DNA from: Gammaproteobacteria bacterium
Lineage (GTDB): Bacteria; Pseudomonadota; Gammaproteobacteria; Pseudomonadales; Azotimanducaceae
Assembly: GCA_026713185.1 (NCBI GenBank)
Contig: JAPOOX010000022.1
Coordinates: 1-56,060, forward strand
Direction of reading: 5' to 3'
Length of the DNA: 56,060 bases
This document shows positions 9,475 through 17,643 of this stretch, one piece after another. The notes below the pieces were generated by a model. It worked only from the letters and a program-made list of their open reading frames with translations, had not been told where the DNA came from and did no database searches. The position numbers and the translations under genes are program-made. Each line of letters starts with the position of its first letter. The stretch's first letter is position 1.

Positions 9475-10190
9475 CCTGGGTTGTTTGCAATCTCAGTGAT
9501 GCCGAGGCTGCGGCCTTTTTGACCATGGATGCCTGTATGAGATTCGAGGGGGAAATTGTGAACAGCAATTCCATGAGTACCCTGCGCAAGGTCCAGGTGG
9601 AAAATCGTACCTATTTTCTGAAGATATATCACCGCCGGGGTAAAGGGTTAAGACGGTTCATTGGCCGGAGCAGGGTTCGGGCAGAGTGGGAGAACCTGCA
9701 GTTGTTTAAAGATTTATGTGTTCCGACTGCACGTCTGGTGGCGTATGGAGAGCAACAGAATACGGGTATAGTTATCACTGAAGAAGTTTCCGGTACCGTA
9801 GATCTTGTAAACCTTGCGGAGAGTCATCCAAAAGGATTGACCCGGTATTGTGTAGAGAAGATTATCGACAGGCTGACAATGCATGTCCGCAATCTGCACA
9901 GCCATGGTTTTATTCATAGTGACCTAAAGTGGCGTAATATCCTCGTTGGAGGCACAGGAAATGAAGTTGAGGTTTATATCATAGATTGCCCACAGGGACG
10001 CAAACTGGTGGGACCTTTGTTCCGGCGCGGAGTTTTGAAAGATCTTGCATGTCTTGACTTCGATGCTAAATATAGACTTTCAAAAACAATGAGGATGAGG
10101 TTCTATCTCAAATACAGGGAGCGGGACCGTTTAAACTCAAGAGCAAAACGGGAAATCCACAAGATTCTTCACTTCTTTGATGGGAAGTAA
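9471..10190 (+). CDS. LPS core kinase of the InaA/RfaP-like family
   Basis: A second predicted sugar kinase of 239 residues, in the position of the additional LPS kinases that follow waaP in Pseudomonas. The kinase core is visible: YFLKIYHRR with a candidate ATP-binding Lys, the catalytic loop HGFIHSDLKWRNILV with Asp and Asn, and the metal motif YIIDCPQG, where DCP replaces the usual DFG or DLH. I start it at GTG 9471, which shares GTGA with the waaP stop; the frame is open further upstream but lies inside waaP. It probably phosphorylates a second position on the core heptoses, but the acceptor cannot be read from sequence. Confidence 0.8.
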   Translation: MTWVVCNLSDAEAAAFLTMDACMRFEGEIVNSNSMSTLRKVQVENRTYFLKIYHRRGKGLRRFIGRSRVRAEWENLQLFKDLCVPTARLVAYGEQQNTGIVITEEVSGTVDLVNLAESHPKGLTRYCVEKIIDRLTMHVRNLHSHGFIHSDLKWRNILVGGTGNEVEVYIIDCPQGRKLVGPLFRRGVLKDLACLDFDAKYRLSKTMRMRFYLKYRERDRLNSRAKREIHKILHFFDGK

Positions 10191-10214
10191 CAGACATGGT
10201 TGTTCATAAAGGTT

Positions 10215-11708
10215 ATGGCGCAAATGGAAAGCGTTGATACCCAATTTCTGATCAGTGCGGGCTGGGATATACCCACACCCTTCCGGATGTCTGTTTCGAA
10301 GCCGGGTTGTGGTCTTGTAGAGATTGAGTGCGTTCAAATTTATCGTTTACTGCCGGGAAAGCGTATCGTCATGCTTGCCAGGGATCAGGGGGAACCCATT
10401 CTGGTCAAGGCGTTTCTGGGCAGAAACGCAAATCGTAATGCCGCCAGGGAAGTCAGAGGTATTGAGGCTATTGCAAAAGCTGGCGTGTGTACGCCGGAAT
10501 TACTGTGGGTGGCGGAGATTCCCGGAAGTGGTCGAATGCTGGCACTACATTTCTTACCGGATGCAGTCAGTCTTTTTCATCAGTGGGATCAGGCAGATAA
10601 CGTAGCAGAGAAAAATGAAATCCTGTCGAGTGTGATGCAGATCATGTCCCGGCTCCATCAAAATGGTGTAATACAGAAAGACATCCATCTTGCCAATTTC
10701 ATGCTCAGCAACGACAAATTCCACATGATAGATGGAGGTGGAATCCAGCAGAAATATTCCGTCTCTGCCTCTGAGGAAACCAGTCTCTTGAATCTTGCCA
10801 ACTTCTTTGCCCAATTCCAGGCCCAAAATGATGATCTGGTGCCGTCAGCATTGAAAGTATATGAGCAGGCGAGAGGCTGGACTTCTGATGCCCTGGACGT
10901 CAGTGAACAACGGCTTCTGAAATTGTTAGCTGAAATTACACGGTGTCGTAAAATACGAAAGCGCAACCACATTGGAAAATCACTTCGAAATTGCACTCGC
11001 TTTGTATGTCGATCTTCATTCAGAAGGTTCATGGTGTGTGAGCGAAGCGCCTATAATAATGAATTACAGGGTCTGCTCAGGCATCCTGATCGGTTTATTG
11101 CTGACGGAAAGCTATTAAAAAACGGGAATTCCGCCACAGTGGCGCTGGTTCATCTGAGTGACAGGCCTCTGGTCATCAAAAGATACAATATCAAGGGAAT
11201 TCTGCATGGTGCACGCCGGTTATTCCGGAAGAGCAGGGCGCGTGTGTCCTGGTCCAATGCCTGGCATATGGAATTTCTGGGCATACCAGCTTTAAAGCCG
11301 GTCGCCATGATTGAAAATCGAATCGGTCCATTCAGAACCAGTGCATATCTGATAACCGAGTATGTTGAGGGTCCCGACGCATTGCACTGTCTGCGCGAAA
11401 TGGCAGACCCCAAAGGTGAACCCGAGGCTCTGGCACAGATCATTCAGAAATTATCTGAATCGTGGATTTCCCATGGTGACCTGAAAGCCACGAATTTCCT
11501 GATGGCCAGGTATGGCCCGGTGATTATAGATCTTGATGCCATGCAGGAGCATAAAAACCAGAGTACCTTCAGGCGCGCTTTTAGAAATGATCTGAAGCGA
11601 TTTATGGCGAATTGGGAAGATTACCCTGCGTTATCCGACCGGTTCATGGGATTGCTGTCGGAACTTGATAAACGACACGGGAAACAGACAGACCTGGTAA
11701 GGAATTGA
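10215..11708 (+). CDS. Putative LPS core kinase with two kinase-like domains
   Basis: The 497-residue protein carries two kinase-like domains in tandem. In the first half (about residues 1-240), ILVKAFLG has a candidate ATP-binding Lys, the catalytic loop is NGVIQKDIHLANFML, and the metal segment is MIDGGGIQQ. In the second half (about 285-497), LVIKRYNIKG is followed by the catalytic loop SHGDLKATNFLM and the metal segment IIDLDAM. Both halves therefore keep the catalytic Asp and the Asn of the loop, although the first lacks a clear acidic DFG equivalent and ends in Gly-Gly-Gly. The ATG at 10215 has AAAGG close upstream. The stop overlaps the next gene's TTG. By synteny it is a Pseudomonas-type two-domain LPS kinase. 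The acceptor is unknown. Confidence 0.78.
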   Translation: MAQMESVDTQFLISAGWDIPTPFRMSVSKPGCGLVEIECVQIYRLLPGKRIVMLARDQGEPILVKAFLGRNANRNAAREVRGIEAIAKAGVCTPELLWVAEIPGSGRMLALHFLPDAVSLFHQWDQADNVAEKNEILSSVMQIMSRLHQNGVIQKDIHLANFMLSNDKFHMIDGGGIQQKYSVSASEETSLLNLANFFAQFQAQNDDLVPSALKVYEQARGWTSDALDVSEQRLLKLLAEITRCRKIRKRNHIGKSLRNCTRFVCRSSFRRFMVCERSAYNNELQGLLRHPDRFIADGKLLKNGNSATVALVHLSDRPLVIKRYNIKGILHGARRLFRKSRARVSWSNAWHMEFLGIPALKPVAMIENRIGPFRTSAYLITEYVEGPDALHCLREMADPKGEPEALAQIIQKLSESWISHGDLKATNFLMARYGPVIIDLDAMQEHKNQSTFRRAFRNDLKRFMANWEDYPALSDRFMGLLSELDKRHGKQTDLVRN

Positions 11709-12898
11709 ACCAATTGAGCAATAATGAACCCACACCGGCCGTCTCCGGACAACCGGTCACTCAAGACGAAGTAAGCTCCGGCAGCCAGACAGGCGCCGGC
11801 AGCCAGCTAAAGGTCCTTCAATTGTGCCACGATTATCAAGGTCCCTTTCAGTCCATCTGCTGGCAGTATAATCAGGCTTTCGAGAAGCATGATGTCACAA
11901 CGGTATATTTAAAGGGTCCCCGGAGCGAAGAAGTTATACGCAGGACGGGTGGCAACCGGGTGTTGTTCTTTGAGCAGCCTCATCTTCGAGGCATGAAAAT
12001 CCGCAGTATCCTGGCGCTGGCCCGTTTCTTCAGGAAAAACAGGTTCAATGTGGTCATCGCCCATCGATATAAACCGATTTTTCTCGCTGGATTGATGAGT
12101 TACTTCTTTGACATCAGATTAATATTGGGGGTAGCTCACGAACACGATGTGTTCAGTCGGGTAGCCCGGTCCCGGTTTGTGACTTTCTGGAGGACCAACA
12201 TATTCATTGTCGCGGTATCAGATTCAGTTTTTCGCAACATTGCACATCATTGCCCTTCCCTTGTTGCTGACAAGCGGCTCGCAACTCTGGGTCATACATT
12301 GCCTGAAGTCGAATTGATGGACCGTGAGACAGCCCGGCAGAACCTCAACCTGCCCGAAGGATTCCTTTTTGGGTGCGTCGGTCGTCTGGTCACTAAAAAG
12401 AATCATCAATTGCTGATAAAGGCATTTGCCAGGGCTGGATTGGGAAAGGACTGTTTTCTCGTCTTTTTTGGAACTGGTCCCCAGGCAAAAAAGTTGAGTG
12501 ACATGACTGCATCGTCAGGAATGGATAACCAGATATTGTTTAAAGGATTTGTTGACTGGGCTGCCCGATACTATCGTGCATTCGATACTTTTGTTTTCCC
12601 ATCAGGAAGTGATGAAGCATATGGCGTTGTACTGCTGGAAGCCATGCAGGCAGAATTGCCGATACTGGCGAGTAATGCAGCAGGTCCGTGTGAGATATTG
12701 GGAGATGTCGGTATCAGGTTTACCATGGATGACGTTGACAGTCTTGCAGTCAAACTTCGCCTGATGGTTGAACAGAACGAACGCTGGCGGCTGGACATGG
12801 GACGGGCGTCAAAACGACGTTTCGACAGTGAGTTCACGATCAGCAGTTTCATCGAGAAATTCAATAACCTGCCTCCCATAGTTCAACTCACTCAGTGA
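11705..12898 (+). CDS. GT4-family glycosyltransferase of the LPS core operon
   Basis: A 397-residue glycosyltransferase of the GT-B fold. After a low-complexity, Gly/Ser/Thr-rich N-terminal extension of about 35 residues, the Rossmann-like segment KVLQLCHDYQGPFQSICWQY starts. The donor half has GCVGRLVTKKNHQLLIKAF, GTGPQAKKL, and the E-x7-E motif in SDEAYGVVLLEAMQAELPIL. The TTG at 11705 overlaps the preceding stop, so it ends the coupled operon. In Pseudomonas an equivalent position is held by a core glycosyltransferase such as WapH, and I infer addition of a core sugar here. The donor and linkage are not predictable from what I can see. No waaL or msbA gene follows. Confidence 0.85.
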   Translation: MNQLSNNEPTPAVSGQPVTQDEVSSGSQTGAGSQLKVLQLCHDYQGPFQSICWQYNQAFEKHDVTTVYLKGPRSEEVIRRTGGNRVLFFEQPHLRGMKIRSILALARFFRKNRFNVVIAHRYKPIFLAGLMSYFFDIRLILGVAHEHDVFSRVARSRFVTFWRTNIFIVAVSDSVFRNIAHHCPSLVADKRLATLGHTLPEVELMDRETARQNLNLPEGFLFGCVGRLVTKKNHQLLIKAFARAGLGKDCFLVFFGTGPQAKKLSDMTASSGMDNQILFKGFVDWAARYYRAFDTFVFPSGSDEAYGVVLLEAMQAELPILASNAAGPCEILGDVGIRFTMDDVDSLAVKLRLMVEQNERWRLDMGRASKRRFDSEFTISSFIEKFNNLPPIVQLTQ

Positions 12899-12921
12899 GC
12901 ACATGCTGATTTTCCTTCATG

Positions 12922-13056
12922 TCATCGAATAAAGACCAGAGGCTTCACAATCTCATTGGCTGTCGTCAGCATTAATCCCGGACGCTCATGAGTACCGGAC
13001 AGCATGATATTCTGATCTATGAAAGATTCCAGTTGAGATTGATTAAGCTTTCGCAT
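12922..13056 (-). CDS. Possible 44-residue protein translationally coupled to the lipid A acyltransferase
   Basis: On the minus strand an ATG overlaps the acyltransferase stop codon as TGATG, and the frame stays open for 44 residues (MRKLNQSQLE to KPLVFIR) before TGA. Such an overlap is typical of coupled genes and is also seen at rhdA/psd in this window. The product is mildly amphipathic, without a signal peptide, membrane segment or recognised domain. There is no independent ribosome binding site. It could equally be a decayed remnant or chance. It fills most of the 157-bp space between the two convergent genes. Confidence 0.35.
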   Translation of the reverse strand: MRKLNQSQLESFIDQNIMLSGTHERPGLMLTTANEIVKPLVFIR

Positions 13057-13973
13057 CAATAAGGCGACTTACGGCCTTCCGGTGCTGTTTTAAACCTTCG
13101 ATGCACCCACCAGTATTGCTCTGGTTGTCTGAGGACGGCCTGTTCAATTCTCTGATTAATTGTACGCGCATCAAATTCCGGGTCATCCGTTGGGATGGAT
13201 GTTATGGGTTCACTGAGAAAGATCTCATATCGGGAATCATCAGGTGTTCTATAGTGTGAGAACATGATAACAGGAGAACCGTTGGTTTTCGCCAGTCTTG
13301 CCGTTGCGGTAATGGTTGCAGCAGGTTGATTAAAGAACGGGACGAATACCGAGTGTCGTCTTCCGTAGTCCTGGTCGGGACCATACCATACCGCATGACC
13401 CTGCTTTAAACTTTTTATCACTCCCCTGATGTCCTGCCTTTCTATGGCATTGACAAAGTTTCGATTGCGTCCCCTTTGGATCATGGCATCGAGCAGAGCA
13501 CTGCTGTTGCGCCGGTACATGATATCAAATTCCACGTATGTCGACAGGATGGCGCCACAGAAATCCAGTGTAGACAAATGCATACCGAGCAGGATGACGC
13601 CTTTGCCCCGGGCAAGGGCAGACTCCAGGTGTTCCAGGCCATTTATGTGTACCAAATGCCGGAACTTACGGGGGTCACGCAGCCAGACACAGGCCATTTC
13701 AATAATACTGATACCGATGGACCGAAAGACTTTTCTGGCCAGATTCTGTCTTTCTTTCGGGGACAGTTCTGGAAAACAGAGGCTCAGATTCACTTCGGTG
13801 ATGTGCCGTCGGTATCGTGCCAGCTGATAAAATAACGCACCCAGAACTGTACCGAAGCGTATCCGTACAGAGTGGGGCAGATGGACCACAATAAAAATCA
13901 GGCAGTAAAAAAACCAGATGATCCAATATTTCGGGTGAAAAAATCGTACTTGAAGTAGCGTTGGTTTTTTCAA
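13056..13973 (-). CDS. lpxL: Lipid A biosynthesis lauroyl/myristoyl acyltransferase (LpxL/HtrB family)
   Basis: A membrane-associated late acyltransferase that adds a secondary acyl chain to Kdo2-lipid A or its precursor. The 305-residue protein has an N-terminal hydrophobic helix (about residues 17-35). It has the H-x4-D catalytic motif in LLGMHLSTLDFCG near residue 130, and the family segments MYRRNSSALLDAM, AVWYGPDQDYG, VFVPFFNQPAAT and the C-terminal PEQYWWVHRRFK. The latter two clearly mark the LpxL/LpxM/LpxP family. Which paralogue it is cannot be fixed from sequence, so the symbol is provisional. It diverges from hldE with 71 bp between the starts and may share a promoter region with it. 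Confidence 0.88.
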   Translation of the reverse strand: MKKPTLLQVRFFHPKYWIIWFFYCLIFIVVHLPHSVRIRFGTVLGALFYQLARYRRHITEVNLSLCFPELSPKERQNLARKVFRSIGISIIEMACVWLRDPRKFRHLVHINGLEHLESALARGKGVILLGMHLSTLDFCGAILSTYVEFDIMYRRNSSALLDAMIQRGRNRNFVNAIERQDIRGVIKSLKQGHAVWYGPDQDYGRRHSVFVPFFNQPAATITATARLAKTNGSPVIMFSHYRTPDDSRYEIFLSEPITSIPTDDPEFDARTINQRIEQAVLRQPEQYWWVHRRFKTAPEGRKSPY

Positions 13974-14044
13974 GTTGTCACCGTCAGGACGGGCTCATGA
14001 AGTCTCTGTGTTATTATCAGCGAATAGTCCTATTGAATGTCAAT

Positions 14045-15460
14045 ATGAAACTGCCACGTTTTGATCTCGCCAGGGTGTTGGTGATTGGTGATGTAATGCT
14101 GGACCGCTACTACCAGGGTGTCACACGACGGATTTCTGCCGAGGCGCCAATTCCCATAGTTGACGTTCGGGAAGTGGAAGACCGTCCCGGGGCAGCCGCT
14201 AATGTCGCGCTGAATGTCGTATCCCTGGGAGCACAATCAACTCTGATTGGAATGATTGGTGAAGATGATCCTGCCAGGGCACTGACTACCAAACTATCCA
14301 GTGCGGGAATAGTTTGCAGGCTCTCGGAAATGCCAGGTTATTCGACCACCACCAAGCTCAGATTGGTCTCACAAAATCAACAGATGGCCCGGGCTGATAT
14401 TGAACAGTATCAACCGATGGATATCGAGGTGCTGGAAGACTCGATGAAGGATGTCCTGGATGCCTGCAGTAATGTTCTTTTATCTGATTATGACAAGGGT
14501 GTTCTGGATGATCCCCAACGGGTCATTAAACTTGCCAGGAAACACGGGAAACCGGTTTTTGTCGACCCCAAACTCAAGGATTTCCATGACTATCAGGGGG
14601 CAACGGTCATTAAGCCGAATAACCGGGAATTAGAGAATGCAATTGGTGAATGGTCCTCGGAACTGGAAATGGTTTCCCGTTGCCAGCAGTTTATCAGGGA
14701 ACTGGGTATTGAGGCTATGCTGGTCACGAGGGCAACGAAAGGGATGACACTCATCCGGAAGTCGGGAGACGAACTTCATTTTCCCGCCCGGACTCGTCCG
14801 GTATATGATGCGACAGGCGCCGGTGATACGGTTATCGCGGTTCTCTGTGCCGCACTCGGCGCTGGTGTAACCATGGCCGATGCGGTAGGACTTGCGAACA
14901 TAGCCGCAGGTCTGGTGGTCAGTCAATTTGGTGTAGCCAGTGTCAGTGGCCCGGAACTGCGTCACGAAATTCTCGATGAGATGGATTTTGACACCGGGTG
15001 CATGTCAAGGGAGCAACTGGTCATAGCAGTTGAAGAAGCCAGGAATCAGGGTGAACGGATTGTATTGACCAATGGCTGTTTCGATATTCTCCATGCGGGA
15101 CATGTAGACTATCTTGCCGAGGCTCGCAACGAAGGTGACCGCCTTGTCGTGGCCGTGAATAGTGATGAATCGGTTCGCCGGTTAAAAGGAGAAGGCAGAC
15201 CTGTGATGACTCTGGATCATAGAATGACGACTCTGGCCGGACTGAGTGCAGTAGATTGGGTAGTTCCCTTTGATGAAGACACGCCGGAGTCGATAATTGC
15301 CGAACTAAAGCCTGATGTGCTGGTAAAAGGCGGAGACTATGCCATCGATCAGGTTGTAGGAGCAGACCTCGTCAGGTCTTACAATGGGGAAGTTAAAGTG
15401 CTGTCCCTGGTTGAAGATTGTTCCACCAGCGCCCTGGTACAGAAAATCCGGGAGATTTAG
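14045..15460 (+). CDS. hldE: Bifunctional heptose 7-phosphate kinase/heptose 1-phosphate adenylyltransferase
   Basis: HldE makes ADP-heptose, the donor for WaaC and WaaF upstream in this window. The 471-residue protein has an N-terminal PfkB (ribokinase-like) domain beginning VLVIGDVMLDRYYQG and ending with the anion-hole motif DATGAGDTVIAVL. Its C-terminal cytidylyltransferase-like domain begins VLTNGCFDILHAGHVDYL, with the HxGH motif near residue 360, and ends EDCSTSALVQKI. I chose ATG 14045 (MKLPRFDLARVL), which fits the family. An in-frame start at 13961 would add 28 residues and overlap the divergent gene. The 3' end overlaps the convergent aldo-keto reductase gene by four bases. Confidence 0.95.
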   Translation: MKLPRFDLARVLVIGDVMLDRYYQGVTRRISAEAPIPIVDVREVEDRPGAAANVALNVVSLGAQSTLIGMIGEDDPARALTTKLSSAGIVCRLSEMPGYSTTTKLRLVSQNQQMARADIEQYQPMDIEVLEDSMKDVLDACSNVLLSDYDKGVLDDPQRVIKLARKHGKPVFVDPKLKDFHDYQGATVIKPNNRELENAIGEWSSELEMVSRCQQFIRELGIEAMLVTRATKGMTLIRKSGDELHFPARTRPVYDATGAGDTVIAVLCAALGAGVTMADAVGLANIAAGLVVSQFGVASVSGPELRHEILDEMDFDTGCMSREQLVIAVEEARNQGERIVLTNGCFDILHAGHVDYLAEARNEGDRLVVAVNSDESVRRLKGEGRPVMTLDHRMTTLAGLSAVDWVVPFDEDTPESIIAELKPDVLVKGGDYAIDQVVGADLVRSYNGEVKVLSLVEDCSTSALVQKIREI

Positions 15461-16239
15461 GGGTTGTTCAGGATGTCTACCGCAAGTTGAACATTTTCCT
15501 GCAGATGTGTCTCGTTGATTGTCCCAATGATGATGGAAGCCACTGCCGGTTGATTAATCGCGAGCTTAAGACCGTCGATCATATTTCGGGCATGTCCGCT
15601 TGCGAAGACTTTCTTGATCATCACTGTTTTGCCAAGACGGCCGGCTGTCTGGATGACCGGTAATTGACTCTGATCAGCGGGATTGTATGTGACCATGACG
15701 AGATCCATTTCCTCCAGGGCCAGTAAACCTCCGGCAATACTATTGGTTGATGCACCGATGAAGCGAATCAATCCCCTATCTTTCATATTTTGCAGGTCAC
15801 GAATAATCGGAGTTGAGTGCAGGATCTGTTCATCAACCGAGTGACAATGAACCAGAACGATATCCAGGTAATCGGTATGCAGCCGATGCAGGCTGTTCTC
15901 GATACTGCCCGTTGTTGCTGTTGTGGAGAAATCATAAACTGAATGGTCCGTATAGGTTTCACCAACCTTTGTCGAAATGATCCAATGAGGTCTGTTGGCG
16001 CCCATCAGCCTGCCAATTCTCTCCTCGCTCTCACCATAGGCTGGAGCCGTATCAATAAGATTGATGCCGAGGTCAGCCGACTTATCGAGTAATGCAGCCA
16101 GCGCTCCCGGTTCAGGTATCTGGAAGGGTTGAGGATATTTCACGTCAGTATTGCGGCCAAACTTCACCGTACCCAGACCCAGAGGAGAAACTGCCAGATC
16201 GCCGATGGCACGAAAATGTTCTTTCCCGAATGATTTCAA
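15457..16239 (-). CDS. Aldo/keto reductase family protein
   Basis: A 260-residue NAD(P)H-dependent aldo/keto reductase with the TIM-barrel family signatures. LGLGTVKFGRNTD is at the N-terminus. The catalytic tetrad is visible as the Asp and Tyr in LIDTAPAYGESEERIGR, the Lys in WIISTKVGE, and the His in IVLVHCHSVDEQ. The cofactor-binding C-terminus contains VASIIIGTINETHL. The substrate is unknown. Its ATG overlaps the stop of the FAD-dependent oxidoreductase (ATGA), so the two form an operon transcribed away from waaA. A similar pair lies near waaA in Pseudomonas. A role in sugar or envelope metabolism is only an inference from context. Confidence 0.85.
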   Translation of the reverse strand: MKSFGKEHFRAIGDLAVSPLGLGTVKFGRNTDVKYPQPFQIPEPGALAALLDKSADLGINLIDTAPAYGESEERIGRLMGANRPHWIISTKVGETYTDHSVYDFSTTATTGSIENSLHRLHTDYLDIVLVHCHSVDEQILHSTPIIRDLQNMKDRGLIRFIGASTNSIAGGLLALEEMDLVMVTYNPADQSQLPVIQTAGRLGKTVMIKKVFASGHARNMIDGLKLAINQPAVASIIIGTINETHLQENVQLAVDILNNP

Positions 16240-17405
16240 AACGCAGTTTCCCAGGGGGGTAAAGCGATGTCCGGGGACTGCAGATTAGTGGTTGTGGCGG
16301 CATCCATGACTGCCGAAGGTGTCTCGGTGACCAGAGACAGCACCCTGCTGGACAGCAGCGGGACCAGAGTCAGTTTGGTGGGCCAACACACGATGACATT
16401 TCCCAGTCTCTTGCAGAAAGGCTGGTCCGGTCTTGCCTGTTTATGCTGCATCGGTTCTGCACGGTCCACACGCAATGTGACCCATTGGCAGGATTTGAAA
16501 TTTACAAATGGGAAGATATGTTTGAGTTCCTGTCGGGCAAAGCCAACCTGTTCTGAAGCTGTCCGGCCGACGCCTGTTTCTGCAAGTTCGCCGCCAAGAT
16601 ACCAGACGATGCCATTGTCCGCGGTACGGTGGGATGTAATGGTAATCCGCGGTTTGTTTCCAGAACGCAGACCAACAGCATGAGCGTGAAATTCCGGCAG
16701 GTCGTAACCCTTGACCATAACCTGATGCAGTGGACGTATCTGCATGGGGACATCCAGATGAGAGCTTGTCAGCAAATCAGCATTACCGGACCCGGCACAG
16801 AATACATAACAGGCAGCCCGAACACTGGCGCCGTCCGTCATTGTCAACGCCGAGATACCCTTGTCATTATCGGGTACTGGCTGCGGACTGCCCAGTATCA
16901 AATCCGAACCATGAGTTTTGGCAAGTTCAGTAATCAGGTCGGCAGTATCCAGAATTGCATCCGGAAGTTCATAAACAACACCTTTGAAAGCCTGGTGGTT
17001 GAGGGGTTCAGGATATTCAGAAGTTTTCAGCCTGCGGAGATTGCCCTGCAAAGCCTTGCTGCCGAGAAAGGCCATGAGCCTGTTGCCAGGATTCCCATCG
17101 GAAAACAGATAATAACGCTCAGCCAGACGTTTTACGTTACGCAGGTCAGGCTGGATTTCTCCGCTTAGACACTGCTGCCATATTGCAGGCATAGCCTTGA
17201 TACTTTCCGATGCATTGGTCATCCTGCCTTCAAGATTGTATTTTACACCACCGTGAATCATGCCCTGTGAGGCGAGTGTCTGACCTGAGCCAAGACTACG
17301 TTTCTCGAAGAGAAGTGTTCTGAATCCCCTGGACTTGAAACTGTTGAGTAACCAGAGTCCAGAGATGCCACCACCAATAATTGCGATATCGATTTGTATC
17401 ATCAA
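16236..17405 (-). CDS. FAD-dependent oxidoreductase (DAO/glycerol-3-phosphate dehydrogenase-like)
   Basis: A 389-residue flavoprotein. The FAD-binding Rossmann motif is IDIAIIGGGISGLWLLN at residues 4-20. It is followed by the acidic ribose-binding segment LLFEKRSLGSGQTLASQG and IHGGVKYNLEG, which resembles the DAO and GlpD-type oxidoreductases. A second FAD contact appears in VFCAGSGNADLL. There is no membrane segment or signal peptide. It is the upstream gene of a two-gene operon with the aldo/keto reductase. It is transcribed divergently from waaA across a 238-bp spacer that holds a palindromic element. The substrate cannot be told from sequence. Confidence 0.82.
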   Translation of the reverse strand: MMIQIDIAIIGGGISGLWLLNSFKSRGFRTLLFEKRSLGSGQTLASQGMIHGGVKYNLEGRMTNASESIKAMPAIWQQCLSGEIQPDLRNVKRLAERYYLFSDGNPGNRLMAFLGSKALQGNLRRLKTSEYPEPLNHQAFKGVVYELPDAILDTADLITELAKTHGSDLILGSPQPVPDNDKGISALTMTDGASVRAACYVFCAGSGNADLLTSSHLDVPMQIRPLHQVMVKGYDLPEFHAHAVGLRSGNKPRITITSHRTADNGIVWYLGGELAETGVGRTASEQVGFARQELKHIFPFVNFKSCQWVTLRVDRAEPMQHKQARPDQPFCKRLGNVIVCWPTKLTLVPLLSSRVLSLVTETPSAVMDAATTTNLQSPDIALPPWETAF

Positions 17406-17430
17406 CGCTTACGACATGGATAAAAAACGC

Positions 17431-17596
17431 CAGGAGGCTGTCCGGGAACTGCGACCGTAGCGAGGGCGAAACTGATTGAGTCATATTTTTTGGTTATTTG
17501 AGGCAAATATTATACATATTGAACGAAAATAAGCGGAAAATATGGCCAATCAGGCTTGTCCGCAGTAGGTCAGTTAAGTTCTCGGACAGCCTCCTG
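17431..17596. repeat. Palindromic, MITE-like element of about 166 bp upstream of waaA
   Basis: The 20 bases at 17431-17450 and at 17577-17596 are inverted copies with one mismatch, both built on the ends AGGAGGCTGTCC and GGACAGCCTCCT. The inner halves also pair loosely: GATTGAGTCATATTTT on the left resembles the reverse complement of the right half, where GATTGGCCATATTTT appears. The whole stretch could therefore fold into one long imperfect hairpin. There is no ORF inside and no clear target duplication. It occupies most of the 238-bp spacer and probably contains, or replaced, the promoters of the two divergent genes. It is unrelated to the 147-bp element. Confidence 0.7.
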
Positions 17597-17643
17597 ATAT
17601 ATCAGTCTGGAATTTTGTCGAATGATTAACCAGAGGATTAATC

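Noticed and set aside
16629-17168. Plus-strand ORF of 179 codons
   Set aside because: It is antisense to the FAD-dependent oxidoreductase gene, which shows clear FAD motifs; the product resembles nothing.
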